From: Ilyonectria destructans
Lineage: Eukaryota > Ascomycota > Sordariomycetes > Hypocreales > Nectriaceae
DNA length: 64,000 nucleotides
Direction: 5' to 3'
NCBI GenBank assembly: GCA_020740775.1
Contig: JAHEWK010000004.1
Span: forward strand, 2,480,001 to 2,544,000
The translations under genes were made by a program, and so were the position numbers. Each line of letters begins with the position of its first letter. Position 1 is the stretch's first letter. Below are positions 11,903 through 23,427 of this stretch, one piece after another. Under the pieces are notes generated by a model. That model was not told where the DNA came from and ran no database searches. It saw nothing but the letters and a program-made list of their open reading frames with translations.

Positions 11903-12832
11903 CAAAGTATATCAACAAGTATGTCCAAATTGAGGCATCCTCTTAGACAGAAACAAGACAGCGCCACGAATATACTCAGGATCTAGCTGCTGGGGTAATA
12001 TGCTGCATGGTAGCCAATGGATTGGAGTCCCACTGGATCAGTCGGAAGGGGTTCAGAGCAGGGCGTGTTTAGACGGAAAACTAAGTGTGGCAGGATTCTG
12101 CAAGATCCTGAGAACCGAGAGGGTGCCTTATCTATTGGACCTTTAAGGCAGTTGCACTAATGGACTAGATCGGACACCGCCCTGGAAGCTCAGGTAGTAT
12201 TAGGGTGCGCCACGGTTTCCCTTCATGCGCCGCCCGTACCAAAATTTAGTCTACCTCTAGGGGTTGTTCGCACTACATCTTACCTGTAGAGGCTGTTGGC
12301 CAAGGTCGATGATGTGGCAGTGTAGTTAGAGGGTTATTCGCGAGCTGACGGGAGTGGATTGATCTTCATGGCGGATATTGAACCGCTGTCCGGGCTAAGG
12401 TCAATTCCAGGGCATCATCTTCTACTTCGGTTGATGATGACGGTCTAGTGCCCTGTACACACCAGCCTCATCGCCTCATCGCCTCATGCACACCGACATG
12501 TTTTAGCGCCTCGCCTCGTGCATGCACACCTGTTGGTGACTTGTCCGCACCACATCCGCTTCTCAGCGGCCAGGCTCATTGACATGGCAGGAAGATTGGG
12601 GTTTTATTGTCTAGAGAAAAAGAAGAAGGAGCGCACGGTGTGTTCTCAACTCAAGAAAGATTAATTGACATGACGGATATCTGAGCAAAATAACTGGATA
12701 CAGTTTATGGATGGCCTTGCGCATACTCCTTACTTACACCCCCAGCCTTACCACACATACGCAGGCCATATTTTGTTTGTCCGCCCCATTCCCAAGTATG
12801 TTAAGTGTTGGGTATATTGCTCTCAGTGTGAC

Positions 12833-13083
12833 TTATAGCTTTGCTGTTGTGCCATCCTTGGGTTGTAGGGGGCAGGGGTTGGCACCGCCTGTGCTGGCCG
12901 AGCCCTGGATCAAGCGGTCTTGGAGGGAGGACGTATCGTAGATGAACGGCCCCAGCATGGAGTTTCCATCTTGGGATCTAGGTAGAAGTTTAGTGAGTGA
13001 GTTCCTAAAAAGATAGACAGATAAAGAACATACTGTGTGTGGCCACGGGTGGTAGGCTCGGCGGAAGTTGAAGAGGGGGGCAT
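12833..13083 (-). CDS. Tandem small-gene family, copy 3 (64 aa)
   Basis: Exons 13083-13034 (50 nt) and 12977-12833 are joined over a 56-nt intron with a GTATGT donor, a CACTAAAC branch-like site and a CTAG acceptor. The 64-aa product starts MPPSSTSAEPTTRGHTQ, followed by SQDGNSMLGPF, then IYDTSSLQDRLIQG, and a short Pro-rich tail ending TTAKL. The N-terminus is Ser/Thr-rich and likely disordered. The core could form one amphipathic helix (SSLQDRLIQ). There is no signal peptide, and Cys and Trp are almost absent. This is the best-preserved member together with copy 5. I do not recognise the family. Confidence 0.66.
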
Positions 13084-13280
13084 TTTCGTGGAAGCGGTTC
13101 GAGAAGATGGATGTTAAGGTGGTAAAAGTTACTGATGGAGAGCTAACAACAGAGACCTTGGAGTGATAGCAATGGTATGTAGGGGCAGATTGATGATGTA
13201 GGTGGGCCTGAGGGATGCTTTGGAGAGAAGAGGCGTGATTTGGATGGGACGAAACTACTTACAAGGGGATTGGGATGTGC

Positions 13281-13290
13281 CCTCTTATAG
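13281..13290 (-). promoter_or_regulatory. TATA element of array copy 3
   Basis: CTATAAGAGG on the minus strand lies about 198 nt upstream of the ATG. It corresponds to CTATAAAGAG and CTATAAGGAG upstream of other copies. Confidence 0.45.
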
Positions 13291-13940
13291 CAGGGAACTG
13301 GATGTGATTGCACACATGACGAAACCAAAGCATCCTCTTGAACATAGAAGAGGCAACGCCTGGGAGGAGGGATATGACCGAGCTTCTGCAGCATGAATTT
13401 AACGTCGGACATTTCCTCGACATGTGGTTGGCCAGTAGAGGACTTAAGGCCCTGACCGGCTGTGTCGCAAAGGAAGCGTTATACAATACAGGGTGCTGAA
13501 AAAAGAACCATTCCCTTCTGGACAAGCCGTCGGCATGTAAACATCCAATCAGAGATTCACTTATCAAGCGAACTTTTAGCCCCCATTACGGCACCCTTCT
13601 CGCCCGCCGCTTCGAGCCGGCAAGCCCACGAGCCTACCAGCCCACCAGGCAATGGGGTGTCATGCATCGGTTGTGGGCCAAAAGATGTCGCATGCTGTCT
13701 ACTGTACAACAACTGGTTTGAGGCCCGGCTGGGCTCTGGGAACATCTGGCAAAGTGAATATAGACAGGGAAATGGAAGCCAAGAGAGAGAAGAGGACAAT
13801 TTTGACTTGTGTAAATGCACACCGTCTGGGTAATTCCTCGCCTGTCTGGATCAATCGAGGCTACACGTCTTTAAGTCTTTTTTCGTCTTGCTTGCATGTT
13901 TCCCTTCTTGGTCGTTTGCTGTTGATGGGTGTGCAGCTGT

Positions 13941-13979
13941 CTGTCATTGTCTGTCATTGCCTGTCATTGTCCGTCATGT
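13941..13979. repeat. Tandem 10-bp repeat (CTGTCATTGT)
   Basis: Three and a partial fourth unit of CTGTCATTGT/CTGTCATTGC lie head to tail in the spacer between array copies 3 and 4. Confidence 0.7.
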
Positions 13980-14618
13980 CCTCTTCTCTTCCCTCAGCTG
14001 CTTTTGATTAGCGCAGTTCAAACACCTGCATTAGCGTCTGGACTCTCCCCCTCCGAATCTTAGAGTCCTGGGTGGTGACTCTCAGCTACACAAGTTTCCA
14101 TGATTTTAGTGAAGCTTGATCATAGACAGCAACGACTTTATACTGCGAACCTTTGATTTGATACATATCTGCATGTATTCTCTATATCACATAGATGGAG
14201 GGGATCGAAACAATAATGCTGCTTCCAAAGGGACCATCAGGCACGAGGCCATGCGCAACTCTCAAAAGCGTTGGGGCAAGCCACTGGCATGAGTCCAGAA
14301 CGTCCGGCTGCTGACGGACGAGACGTACTAGTCCTAACCTAGCATTTCTTTTGTCGCTCGCCTCGTGCAGTTCGGGGAGCTAGCCAACTCAAATACCAGG
14401 GAGACGCGATCCAACGTAGAAGGCATTGAATGCCTGATAGACATACTATGTATTAGCGGCGTAAAAGAACTGGCTTTGGATGCGAATCTGAGATTCCCAC
14501 GACCAGACTCGATTGGGTATGTGTGTCAGGTCACGTACCTACAATATACTGGTCTCACGACCTCGTGTCCTCCAGTGCAAGGAGGATTAACCTTAAATTG
14601 GGTAAGTCTAGGGTACAC

Positions 14619-14665
14619 CTGTTTGTGTCCACGGTGGATTTGGTGGGAGCTGAAGAGGGTGCCAT
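14619..14665 (-). pseudogene. Tandem small-gene family, copy 4 (exon-1 relic)
   Basis: The minus strand has an ATG-started exon-1-like frame (MAPSSAPTKSTVDTN) followed by a GTGTAC donor-like sequence, with a CTATAAAGAG element upstream. No FIYDTSSLQDRLIQ-type core is found downstream, so the second exon appears lost. The upstream sequence (about 14720-14836) clearly resembles that of copy 1, which shows the duplicated unit included the promoter. Confidence 0.5.
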
Positions 14666-14826
14666 GTTAATCAATTGATGGGGTTGGAAAAACGGTCGCT
14701 AGCATGCTGAAGGGTATTGATGGAGAACCAACAGCACTGACTTTGAGATACTAACAAAGGCTTGTAGGTACAGGCTGGGGAAGTGAGACCTGGATATAAC
14801 CACTGACAGAGAGATAAAAAAGATGT

Positions 14827-14836
14827 CTCTTTATAG
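14827..14836 (-). promoter_or_regulatory. TATA element of array copy 4
   Basis: CTATAAAGAG on the minus strand is about 162 nt upstream of the relic start. It is embedded in a CTTACTATAAAGAG context shared with copy 1. Confidence 0.45.
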
Positions 14837-15721
14837 TAAGCTAAGATATATGCACACAAGTTTGGGATTGAGACGATCTTCTGGAAAGAGAAGAGGCAAC
14901 ACTACGGAGGGGGGTTAAGCTTAAACTCTTGCAGTACGAGGTGGCATGGTGGACAAAATGCCAACAGCTGGTTGGACCAGTCTGGAGGGATTGAAGCAAT
15001 CTACATTCTGAACTTACCGAAAGAATAAGGCAAGTTACATGATTTCAAGCGTCGGACCATGAATCCAAACACGGTCGTCAAGTCAATTGTAACTAATACT
15101 TTGTCTTTTGGCGGTGCTGTGCCGAGTCGGTTCCACGTCACCCGCGTAGAGGATACTTTTGCTAGCGGCAGACTAGACTGCATGCTGACAAGTAGGGATG
15201 ACAGTCGTCCAGCGTCAGCCAGGACCTTGGATACCAGCAGATCCAGACTCTGGATAACACTGAATTGATACTGTAAAACCTGGATTTGGCACAGATATGT
15301 ACGTATGTAGACCGTTGGCGGTGTTGTTGGGTTGGGAATGCTTGGCATCCGATCATTTATAGGACACTATTCTCTGTGTGGATCATGCATACCTGTCCCC
15401 GATCCACTAATACAGGCTAAGCCTCTCCATTAATGGGATTACTATGGTCCAACATTCCCCTTCAATGTCGTTCTTTGACCAAGCTATTATCGCCCTCACT
15501 CCCATACACTGATGTCCCACGATTATAGAGCGAAATGGAAAATATATGCTATTATAAGACACCCAAACGCACTACCATAATACTGCTATATGTTTTACGC
15601 GGCGATTTTAGATTGTACTTGTTGGAGTGATTTTCTAACTTGGTCCACCGGGCCTCCTCTCTTAATCCGAGCCTATCATTCTTCTGGTGTACTTTACCGC
15701 ACGTATCTAGGGAGCTCCAGC

Positions 15722-16005
15722 TCACGACTTTTTCGCGTCGTTCGTTTTGTCATGTGATGGCACTGGCTCAGGAGCGGGAAGCTGGCTGTCACCCGCTCCC
15801 ACTGGTGAGCGTTGGATTAAGCGGTCTTGGAGGGACGAAGTGTCATAGATGAATTGAGCAAGCATTGAGCTGCCACTTTCGAGTCTGGGTAGCGGGAAGG
15901 GTTATTACACATTCATACTTGGAGGTTCTTTGAAGGGAGCAAGCATCAGACGTACGGGTTCAAGTCATTGGTGGTAGACGAAGAGGGCTCAGGAGAGGAC
16001 CCCAT
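15722..16005 (-). CDS. Tandem small-gene family, copy 5 (70 aa)
   Basis: Exons 16005-15956 (50 nt) and 15884-15722 are joined over a 71-nt intron (GTACGT donor, CAG acceptor). The 70-aa product starts MGSSPEPSSSTTNDLNP and carries the core SSMLAQFIYDTSSLQDRLIQ at about residues 21-41. A charged tail ends in DAKKS. The core differs from copy 3 at only a few residues, while the N-terminus and tail have diverged freely. That pattern points to selection on the core. A CTATAAGGAG element lies about 150 nt upstream. No known domain recognised. Confidence 0.66.
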
Positions 16006-16154
16006 GGTATGTAGGACGCGAGGAGACGAAGGCGTGCTGCTCAGGCCGTAACGATGAACACACGTAGTGGCTAGCAAATACTTGATCGTCTGGGTAATGG
16101 TTGGAAGAAGGTGGATGACCTGGACCAAACGACAGGAATGAGGACATGACGGAC

Positions 16155-16163
16155 TCCTTATAG
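16155..16163 (-). promoter_or_regulatory. TATA element of array copy 5
   Basis: CTATAAGGAG on the minus strand lies about 150 nt upstream of the copy 5 start and matches the elements of the other copies. Confidence 0.45.
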
Positions 16164-16169
16164 AAAACT

Positions 16170-18180
16170 AGTTTGGTGTACTACCTGTTGGCAGGTTGAG
16201 AGATGAAGAAGTGGCTATCTATAAAGACGACAAAACGCGGGGGCTTACCATCCTTACCTTGAGGTGTTGAAATTCTCCTCGGATGAGGCAACGCGCCGCG
16301 GCGAAAAGCCCCTGTCGAGGTCACTCGAGGCATCATCCGGGCCTCGGATGTACGGTCAGGGGGATTCCGAGGGACTAGGCTATGACTTTCATGTAACATG
16401 CAGCTCAGCTCACCGCATCGAAGCCCTCCACAATACCTCTTTGGCTGGCCAGAACAGAAGAAGCGCATCCAAGAGTAATGAGAGAGTGTAAATGGCGTAC
16501 ATGGCGGCCCGAGCTGGGTGGAATAGCGGAGGATGGCGGAGAACCGGGTGAGGCAAAAGACAAGGGCCTTGTTGCTTGGCAAGCGTGCCTGCACGCGGCT
16601 TGCTTAATATGCAAGCTGAAATACAATGCTGCATTGCCGCTTCGATCCAAGACTGCACGCAAAAGGCCTCTAGTCGGGCTTGGGGACGCTGCGCTAATCG
16701 GATGCCTTCTGTCTGTTGAATTGGTTGATTGTTGCTTCTACGCGGTTGGTAGTATCACTCATGCAGATTTCGCTGATCCTGGTCGCGTTGAGCAGACCAA
16801 CCGCATTGGAAAAGAATATGCTGCGTTGGCAAGCTGCGGGCCCCCATCGTGCGTGGTGTTTCATGAAGTTTCCCTGAATGGAATACACTGCATATTGGTG
16901 TCATCGCCGCATGGCTAGCTGCGCCATGAACCGCGGCGTGCACCCCAATGAGACATGGAGGGCACGATGAGGCTCAACTGGGTCCCTCAGCAAGATCCTG
17001 CTCTCTCAAGCCCACAGCCTGATCTTGTTTCCTCTTCCCCCATTTATTTGAAGCCCCTAGCTGAACTCGGTAGATGTCCTAGCTATCTAAAATCTCGTGT
17101 TTACTGCATTCTGCAACGTTCTCCAGCACGAGTCGGTCACACCACCCAGGGCGGCGGTGCAGCTGCCACATCGCGGACTATCTGTCATTTATCCGCACCC
17201 GACAGTCTCCATCTAATTCCTCTCCTTGTTGACTGTTTCCTTTTCGAGGCGGCGATGGATGGAAGACTACGCCCGCTTCACACTCAGCAGGCAAGGACAC
17301 AGTGCCGGGTTTTGGTCAGGCTTAATTAGGATCATGCCGCAGTTTCGAACAAAAACTGAGGGGCGCTGTAGGCAGCGGAAGGCCGACTGACTTAGTGATC
17401 GTCGATGCCCTCATTCAGTATCGACGTCCTGCAACGTTGACGGTCCCGTAACTGTAGCCCACCCGGACGCAGGCACTTACGCAGCTTGATGGCGACCATC
17501 ACAATCTAATAGAGGCTGTGATTTAGTCACCTCGGCGAAAGCGCGATACTGTCAGACAGCGATGGTTCGCCTGCCAAGCCAATGCGGGCAGCCCAGAGTC
17601 AGGACGCCGTGAGGATAGTTTCATTCCGAAAATAACCGAGGGCTAGAAAGGTTGATCGCCGTGAGCAAACATAGGCCACGAAGTTATATTGGGACGTGGG
17701 GTTCTAGTTAGTGAATATCCGGAGAAGCTATCCAAACAAAGCCAATAAGCACCGCCAGGAAACAACACACAGTTCCCTCGCTGGGTAGGTATAGATGTTC
17801 ATTTTGGGCCATTATTCGAGGCTCCGTCCTGGCACATTTACGAAAAATCGCGCAAGGAGCTGTGCGGGCGAAGAAAAGCCGCTGAGTTTTAAGCCATCGT
17901 GCCTCACGTGAGAAAGCATTGGATCTAAGATGGCCTGGCATGGGACAGGACTGTGTTGACACAAAAGGGCTGTGGCATAAGATCATCTAAATGCGAACGG
18001 GTCTTAATGTAGCAGCGGCTTGATCCAACAGCGGCCTGATTCGGCTGAGACTTCAAACGGCGGTGACTTGATGCTGCGCAGTTTTGATTCAGAGCTGCCT
18101 GAGCCAATCATTTAAGAAAGGAGTAATGTCTAAGGTTTTATGTCACAAAATGAAAATGAGGCTGCCGCCACCCCCTCTGC
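16170..18180. other. Gene-free stretch beyond the array
   Basis: Two kilobases hold only short, unconvincing open frames. I see no further array copy with the SML..FIYDTSS core, and no RNA gene. The last 150 nt carry the promoter of the gene at 18331, with a TATAAGG box near 18185. Confidence 0.4.
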
Positions 18181-18330
18181 ACTTATAAGGCCTAACTTGC
18201 TGGGCATGGAAAAAGTTGACGGCCCGTTCTTCGCTCACTCTTCAAGTGTCTACTAAACCCTTCACCCGATCCCTATTTCTGCTTCTTTACCCGCCTTCTT
18301 CTTTTCTCGACGGTATCCTATACAGGGAAC

Positions 18331-19186
18331 ATGGCATATCATGATTTTGACCTTTCCACCCTCCGTCTTCCGGTTTTTCCGTGCATTGCACCAGAGAGTC
18401 GAGGTCCAAAGAGAGGGCACGATGATCTCATGAACTATGATGGTCCTAGTAGCTCGGGCAATGAGTCGACTCGGAAGAAGAAGCAGAAGACAGAAGAATC
18501 CGACTTCCGATATAGTTGTCCGTACCGCAAACGCTTACCCTGGACGTTCAACGTACGGGATCATCAGACATGCGCAACGCAGTCATTTTCCAGCATCACT
18601 CTTGTCAAGTAAGCCTTTAACTTGAGGACTCGCACACACTTCGGTACCCGTACGAGTTATCAATACCCAAGACCCCAGTAGTTGACTTGACCCCCAGGCG
18701 CCACATAATGACAGCACATCAATTGCGAAACGCTCCGACCCTGTTTCAATGCGATTGTTGCAACGGATATTTCCGTACGGTTGAAGATTTCGATATACAT
18801 ATCGTGTCATGCGGACGCTCCAGCGGACTGTATCCAACGAAGGTTGTGCTTGGGATCGACCGTCAAATGGAGGACAAATTACGAGATCGTCGAGCAAGCA
18901 CTCAAGTTTTGAAGTGGGATACGCTCTGGAAAACTATTTTCCCCAAAGGAGATACCATACCGTCGCCAGGTAAGATCAGTGCCCTCCCCTCTCTTAGAAG
19001 GCTTCTCATATGGGTGGGAGAGGAGAGCCATTGGGACCATTCGACAAGCTAATTTGTCGGGCAGAGTTCGAGCCCGTTGTCGAGGGCCACGAGGCGATGG
19101 GTACTTTTTTCACGACATTCCATATAGACGTGGGTGTTTATGAGCATCTAAGCTCTGAACTGATCGATGCGAGGCTGATGCTTTAG
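18331..19186 (+). CDS. Fungal C2H2-like zinc-finger protein (223 aa)
   Basis: Exons 18331-18608, 18698-18969 and 19065-19186 encode 223 aa. A basic KKKQK stretch near residues 50-54 could serve as a nuclear signal. It is followed by SCPYRKRLPWTF, TCATQSFSSITLVKRHIMTAH and CDCCNGYF...FDIHIVSC. This is the pattern of a common fungal family (CPF/Y-R-K ... VKxHxxxxH ... CxxC ... H) annotated as C2H2-type domain proteins. The W..IFP..IPSPEFE segment after the fingers is also typical of that family and spans the second splice junction, which supports the model. A TATAAGG box lies about 145 nt upstream. The target is unknown; a nuclear regulatory role is inference. Confidence 0.72.
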
Positions 19187-19632
19187 GATTCTCCAGGGGC
19201 AAACATTGGGAAATTGACCAATGCCGAGGCATACATTTGTTTGAGGGTTGTGCCGCTTCCTTCATGATGAAATCTGGGAACATCGCAAGGGACATGATAG
19301 AAGAGCAAGTAGCTATAGATTGAATCACTACAATATATCCCTTTATTTACGACCGGAGATCTCCACTTTTCCGCCTTCGGCCGGCGGCCGGCGGCGGCCC
19401 GGGCGACACCCGGACTGCCCCGCACCCCACCTCATCCACTTGGCTGCGGCAAGTTCCAGCTGGAGCAGCTGCCCGCCTTTGAGATAAGACACATCAACCA
19501 AGCTTTTTGTACGAGCTCAATTCTCCTCTCCCAAACATCTCTCCGCCAGTCTAACCGCCGGCCGATTGTTTCTTCTTCCTCTTCCACAGCTTCGATCTTC
19601 TTTATTTCAACCACCCCCCACCGACCGTCAGC

Positions 19633-20507
19633 ATGTCGCACTCCCATGACGGCACTGCCCCGCACTCGCACGAGTTCAACGCCGCTGAGCATGGCCACTC
19701 GCACGAGATCCTGGATGGACCGGGAAGCTACCTCGGGCGCGAGATGCCTATCGTCGAAGGGCGTGACTGGACCGACCGAGCGTTTACTATTGGCATTGGC
19801 GGGTTGGACTCTCCTCTTTGGTTTTAGAAGGCTTGTTAGGCTGACATGACATCAATAGCCCCGTCGGCTCCGGAAAGACGGCCCTCATGCTGGCCCTCTG
19901 CCTCGCGCTCCGCTCTAAATACTCCCTCGCTGCTGTAACCAACGACATCTTTACCCGCGAAGACGCCGAATTCCTTACGCGCCACGCCGCACTTCCCCCG
20001 CAACGCATCCGCGCCATCGAGACAGGTGGCTGCCCGCACGCCGCCGTGCGCGAGGACATCTCGGCCAACCTCGCGGCGCTCGAGGACCTGCATAGCGAGT
20101 TCGGCACCGACCTGCTGCTGATCGAGTCGGGCGGCGACAACCTGGCGGCCAACTACAGCCGCGAGCTGGCCGACTTCATCATCTACGTGATCGACGTGAG
20201 CGGCGGCGACAAGATTCCCCGCAAGGGTGGGCCGGGCATTACGCAGAGCGATTTGCTCGTCGTGAACAAGACGGATCTGGCCGAGATTGTCGGCGCCGAC
20301 CTGGGCGTCATGGAGCGGGATGCGCGCAAGATGCGAGAGGGTGGACCTACCGTGTTTGCCCAGGTGAAGAAGGACGTTGGCGTGGACCACATCGTCAACC
20401 TCATGCTCAGTGCGTGGAAGGCCAGCGGTGCTGAGGAGGAGCGCAAGAGCAAGGGCGGCCCTCAACCTACCCCTGGACTCGAGGCTTTGGAGGCATCGGC
20501 AAAGTAA
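19633..20507 (+). CDS. ureG: Urease accessory GTPase UreG
   Basis: Exons 19633-19802 and 19859-20507 give 272 aa. The N-terminus is His-rich ([14 protein letters not shown]...HGHSHE), typical of nickel-binding fungal UreG. The P-loop GPVGSGKT is rebuilt exactly across the splice junction, which fixes the intron even though its donor (GTTGGA) is weak. Later motifs are ETGGCPH, ESGGDNL and NKTDLA. UreG hydrolyses GTP to drive nickel insertion into urease together with UreD and UreF homologues. It runs convergently toward TSR1, with only 109 bp between stop codons. Confidence 0.94.
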
Positions 20508-20616
20508 CCTGAGTGTTTAAAAGTACGGGCTTACAGAGACAGACGAAAAATAACAAAAAGAAGAACGCCTTTTATTTGCATCTAAGGTATACCTATGTGT
20601 CATCATCTATGCCTGG

Positions 20617-23100
20617 TCATTCCATCATCATGTCACCATCGGTCTGCTGTGTGCTGGCTTCCACATCAAGCAAGTTTCCCTCGACGGCCATGGCGTTCCT
20701 GGGCCACACCCGCTTGTACAGGCTGACACCGATGGCGTCTTGGGGGTTAATACGCCCATCGAAGGTCGCCTTGAAGTAACCGTGGGTACCCAGCGGCTCC
20801 TTGATGTAACCGCTGCGACCACGCTTGGTCCACATGGGCAGCGCCTTGAACCACTCCACGTCTTCACGGTTGAAGAACATGTACCGAATGGTGACAATCT
20901 TCTTGTGGATGTGGTATGGGTGGCCAGTGAGGATGATTCGCTTGGCGATGACACGCGAAGTCGAAGGTGGTACGGCAGTGCCAGTGCCAATGAGCGACAG
21001 GCCAAGGTTGGAGCCGTCCTCGCCCTGAGATTCCTCTGGGCTGTTCTTCTTGAAGAACAAAATAGGCACGGATCCCCATGTAAGGGGTCCCATAAAGGTC
21101 GCGATCGCTGATTGACCGGGGTGCAGGTATCTGCAGTACTTGTGGACGTCGTTGGGCGTCTGGCCCGGCTGCGAGAACAGGGGCTTGATAGCCAGGCGTC
21201 GAGGTCCGCACTGGGCAATGATCTCCTCCTTGGCCTTGATTGACTTGGTATAATCTGAGCTCAGGTTAATGAGATAGTTGACCGCCGTCTTCTTGTGCTC
21301 GTGTCTCAGGAGAGAGAATAGTGTGAGAGGGGCCTTCTTGTTGTAGGTCTTCTCCTGGACGGGGGAGATGCCCTTGATGTAGACGTGCACGCGGGTTCCG
21401 GGCTCAACTCCGCCCACCAAGGCCTCGCGGGTCGCTCGCGATTGCGATGACCGGTAGTCGGGAATCTGCAGCAATCGCCTCCACTCCTCGGGCTCGTGTG
21501 CGCGGTCCTCTTCCTGTTGCCAGGGACTGCTTCGCAAGCTCTTCAGACCACGATACTTTGCTAATCGGTCTTGGGCGAGCACACCGGGATGAAGCTCAAT
21601 CTCATCAGGGAACTCCTTGTCGTCCTCAGCTTCGTTTCGCTTTCCGGCTCGGTACTGGGCAAGTTGCTGAGCATCCTCCTCCTCACCAGGCTCCTGGATC
21701 ATCTCTGACTGGGGATACTCGGAAGGCGCACCCTCCGTCGCGGGGGCAGGAGCATATCCTTCAAGACCATCTTCAGGGCGAGCCTCATCCTGCTCGTCCT
21801 TCATCTCGAAATCCTCCATGTCTGACTCAGAATCGGAAACATCCTCCAAGTACCAGGCTGACTGGTAGTTGGAAGTACCCTTGGGGACCTTTTTCTTGAT
21901 TTTCCGTGCCTCTGCTTCCTCATCTGAGAAATAGTGGTGTTCGTCCAGAAGAACACCCTTCTTAGACTCGGGAGCTGCTGACATGGCAACATCATCAGCA
22001 TCGCCATCCATCATGACCGCCTCAGGTGCCAGGTCAACCAAGTCATCCTGGTCCTCAGTGGGAGCCTCCAGGATCTCCTCGCTCTGCTCAGCATCGATAG
22101 TCATCTCCTCTCCCTTCTTCTTAACATGCTTGGGTAGAGGGGCGGCCACAATCTTTTCGATCTGGAAAGTTCCCCAGTCACCAACTTGGATAAGACGATC
22201 GGCGTTCAAGCCCCTGCCCCTGACGACACCAGTGACGATAGTCGGGTCGGAGTCGGAATAGGCAAACTTGATATCCTCAGCCAACATCCAACTCCTATCT
22301 TCCCTCCACCTCACACCCTTGGGGGTTGTGCTGCATAGTGATCGGATGAGGTTGGAACACTCCTGTCGGTTCTCGAGGCTGTAGAGCTTCTCCTGCTCGG
22401 GGTGGAAGTGGGTGATGAAGGACTTGAGTGAGCCAACAACTCCCTTATGTTTGGCGGGTTCAATCTTGTCCAGACCTTGAACAAGGGTGAAGAGTGTTGA
22501 CAGACCCTGACTCTCAACGCTGCGCAGAATCAACTCGCCGAGTTCATCAACCTCGACAGTCGGCGACAGAATCACAATGACAAAGTCGGCGACTCGAGCA
22601 GCGTCAAGACAGGCAGTCAGGTCGCGCTCCAAGGGGATATACTGCAACTTCTGCTTGAATCGCTCGACGTCGATTCGGAAGTTGCCATCCACCACCTCGT
22701 CCTCAATATCGACGCTGCCGTTCAGCTGTCGGATTGCGGCCTTGGCATCTCCATCGGCACAGAGGGGCAGGACGGCGACGATTCTGGGGGCACCGTCTCG
22801 GCTGGCAAAGATGGAAGTACCCTTGAGGTGCTCCTTGTGCTTGGAGAGGCGGGCCTGCTTGGCTTGGTTTCGGCGATCGAACTTGGACATGACTTGCTGG
22901 TGGATGGTCTTTCGCTGTCCTTTCTCGTTGGGAACACGGCCTAATCAAAATTTATTAGAATTAATCGACAATAAAACATACGGCAAAAACGTACCCTTGG
23001 CCCTGTCCCTCAACTCATGCTTAGACGCCGCCTTGGACTTGAACGGCTTGTGGTTGACCTTGGTGGTGGGCCGATGCGAATGAGCCACGGGAGTCGGCAT
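20617..23100 (-). CDS. tsr1: Ribosome biogenesis protein Tsr1 (pre-40S)
   Basis: Exons 23100-22995 and 22940-20617 encode 809 aa. The start MPTPVAHSHRPTTKVNHKPFK and the RVPNEKGQR segment after the intron are characteristic of Tsr1. A GTPase-like N-terminal region without a usable P-loop is followed by an AARP2CN segment near residues 255-305, a long acidic region (about 320-450), and the conserved C-terminal Bms1/Tsr1 domain containing FFNREDVEWFKALPMWTKRGR. Tsr1 is an inactive GTPase-like factor that caps the pre-40S subunit and blocks premature subunit joining. It shares a 327-bp promoter region with UTP7. Confidence 0.95.
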
Positions 23101-23427
23101 CTTGCTATCAGCGCCGGCTTTGAATCGAAACGGTAACGAAGCCAGATTGGATAGTACCCGGGAGACGCACGAAAAATTCCGGTTGGCGCGAAGTAGACGT
23201 TGGCGATGGCAATATCAGCGATTATCGAAGGCGGTCATGGCGGGGTTGTGGTTATCCAGAAATTTTTGTGTGGGCCGCTATCGATAAGGAGAGTGGATTC
23301 TGCCGCAGCCAATGGAGTCCCGGCGATACGCCTCTTTACATTCGGCGCTGGAAATTTTGTCTGCTGCCAATTCGATCCGCGATCCGCAATCCCCATCTTC
23401 ACTGCGAATCGACTGCGAGACGACAAG
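23101..23427. promoter_or_regulatory. Bidirectional promoter between TSR1 and UTP7
   Basis: This 327-bp region separates the start codons of two divergent small-subunit ribosome biogenesis genes. Both are expected to be co-expressed with growth. I did not identify a specific factor site by eye. Confidence 0.6.

Noticed and set aside
15001..15348. A 115-codon minus-strand frame starting MPSIPNPTTPP, between array copies 4 and 5
   Set aside because: The start resembles the array family, but the core is absent and the TATA-like box is only about 10 nt from the ATG, unlike the other copies.
16181..16943. Several overlapping frames of 60-146 codons after the array
   Set aside because: No domains, no splice continuity and no matching promoter signals. 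The frames overlap on both strands.
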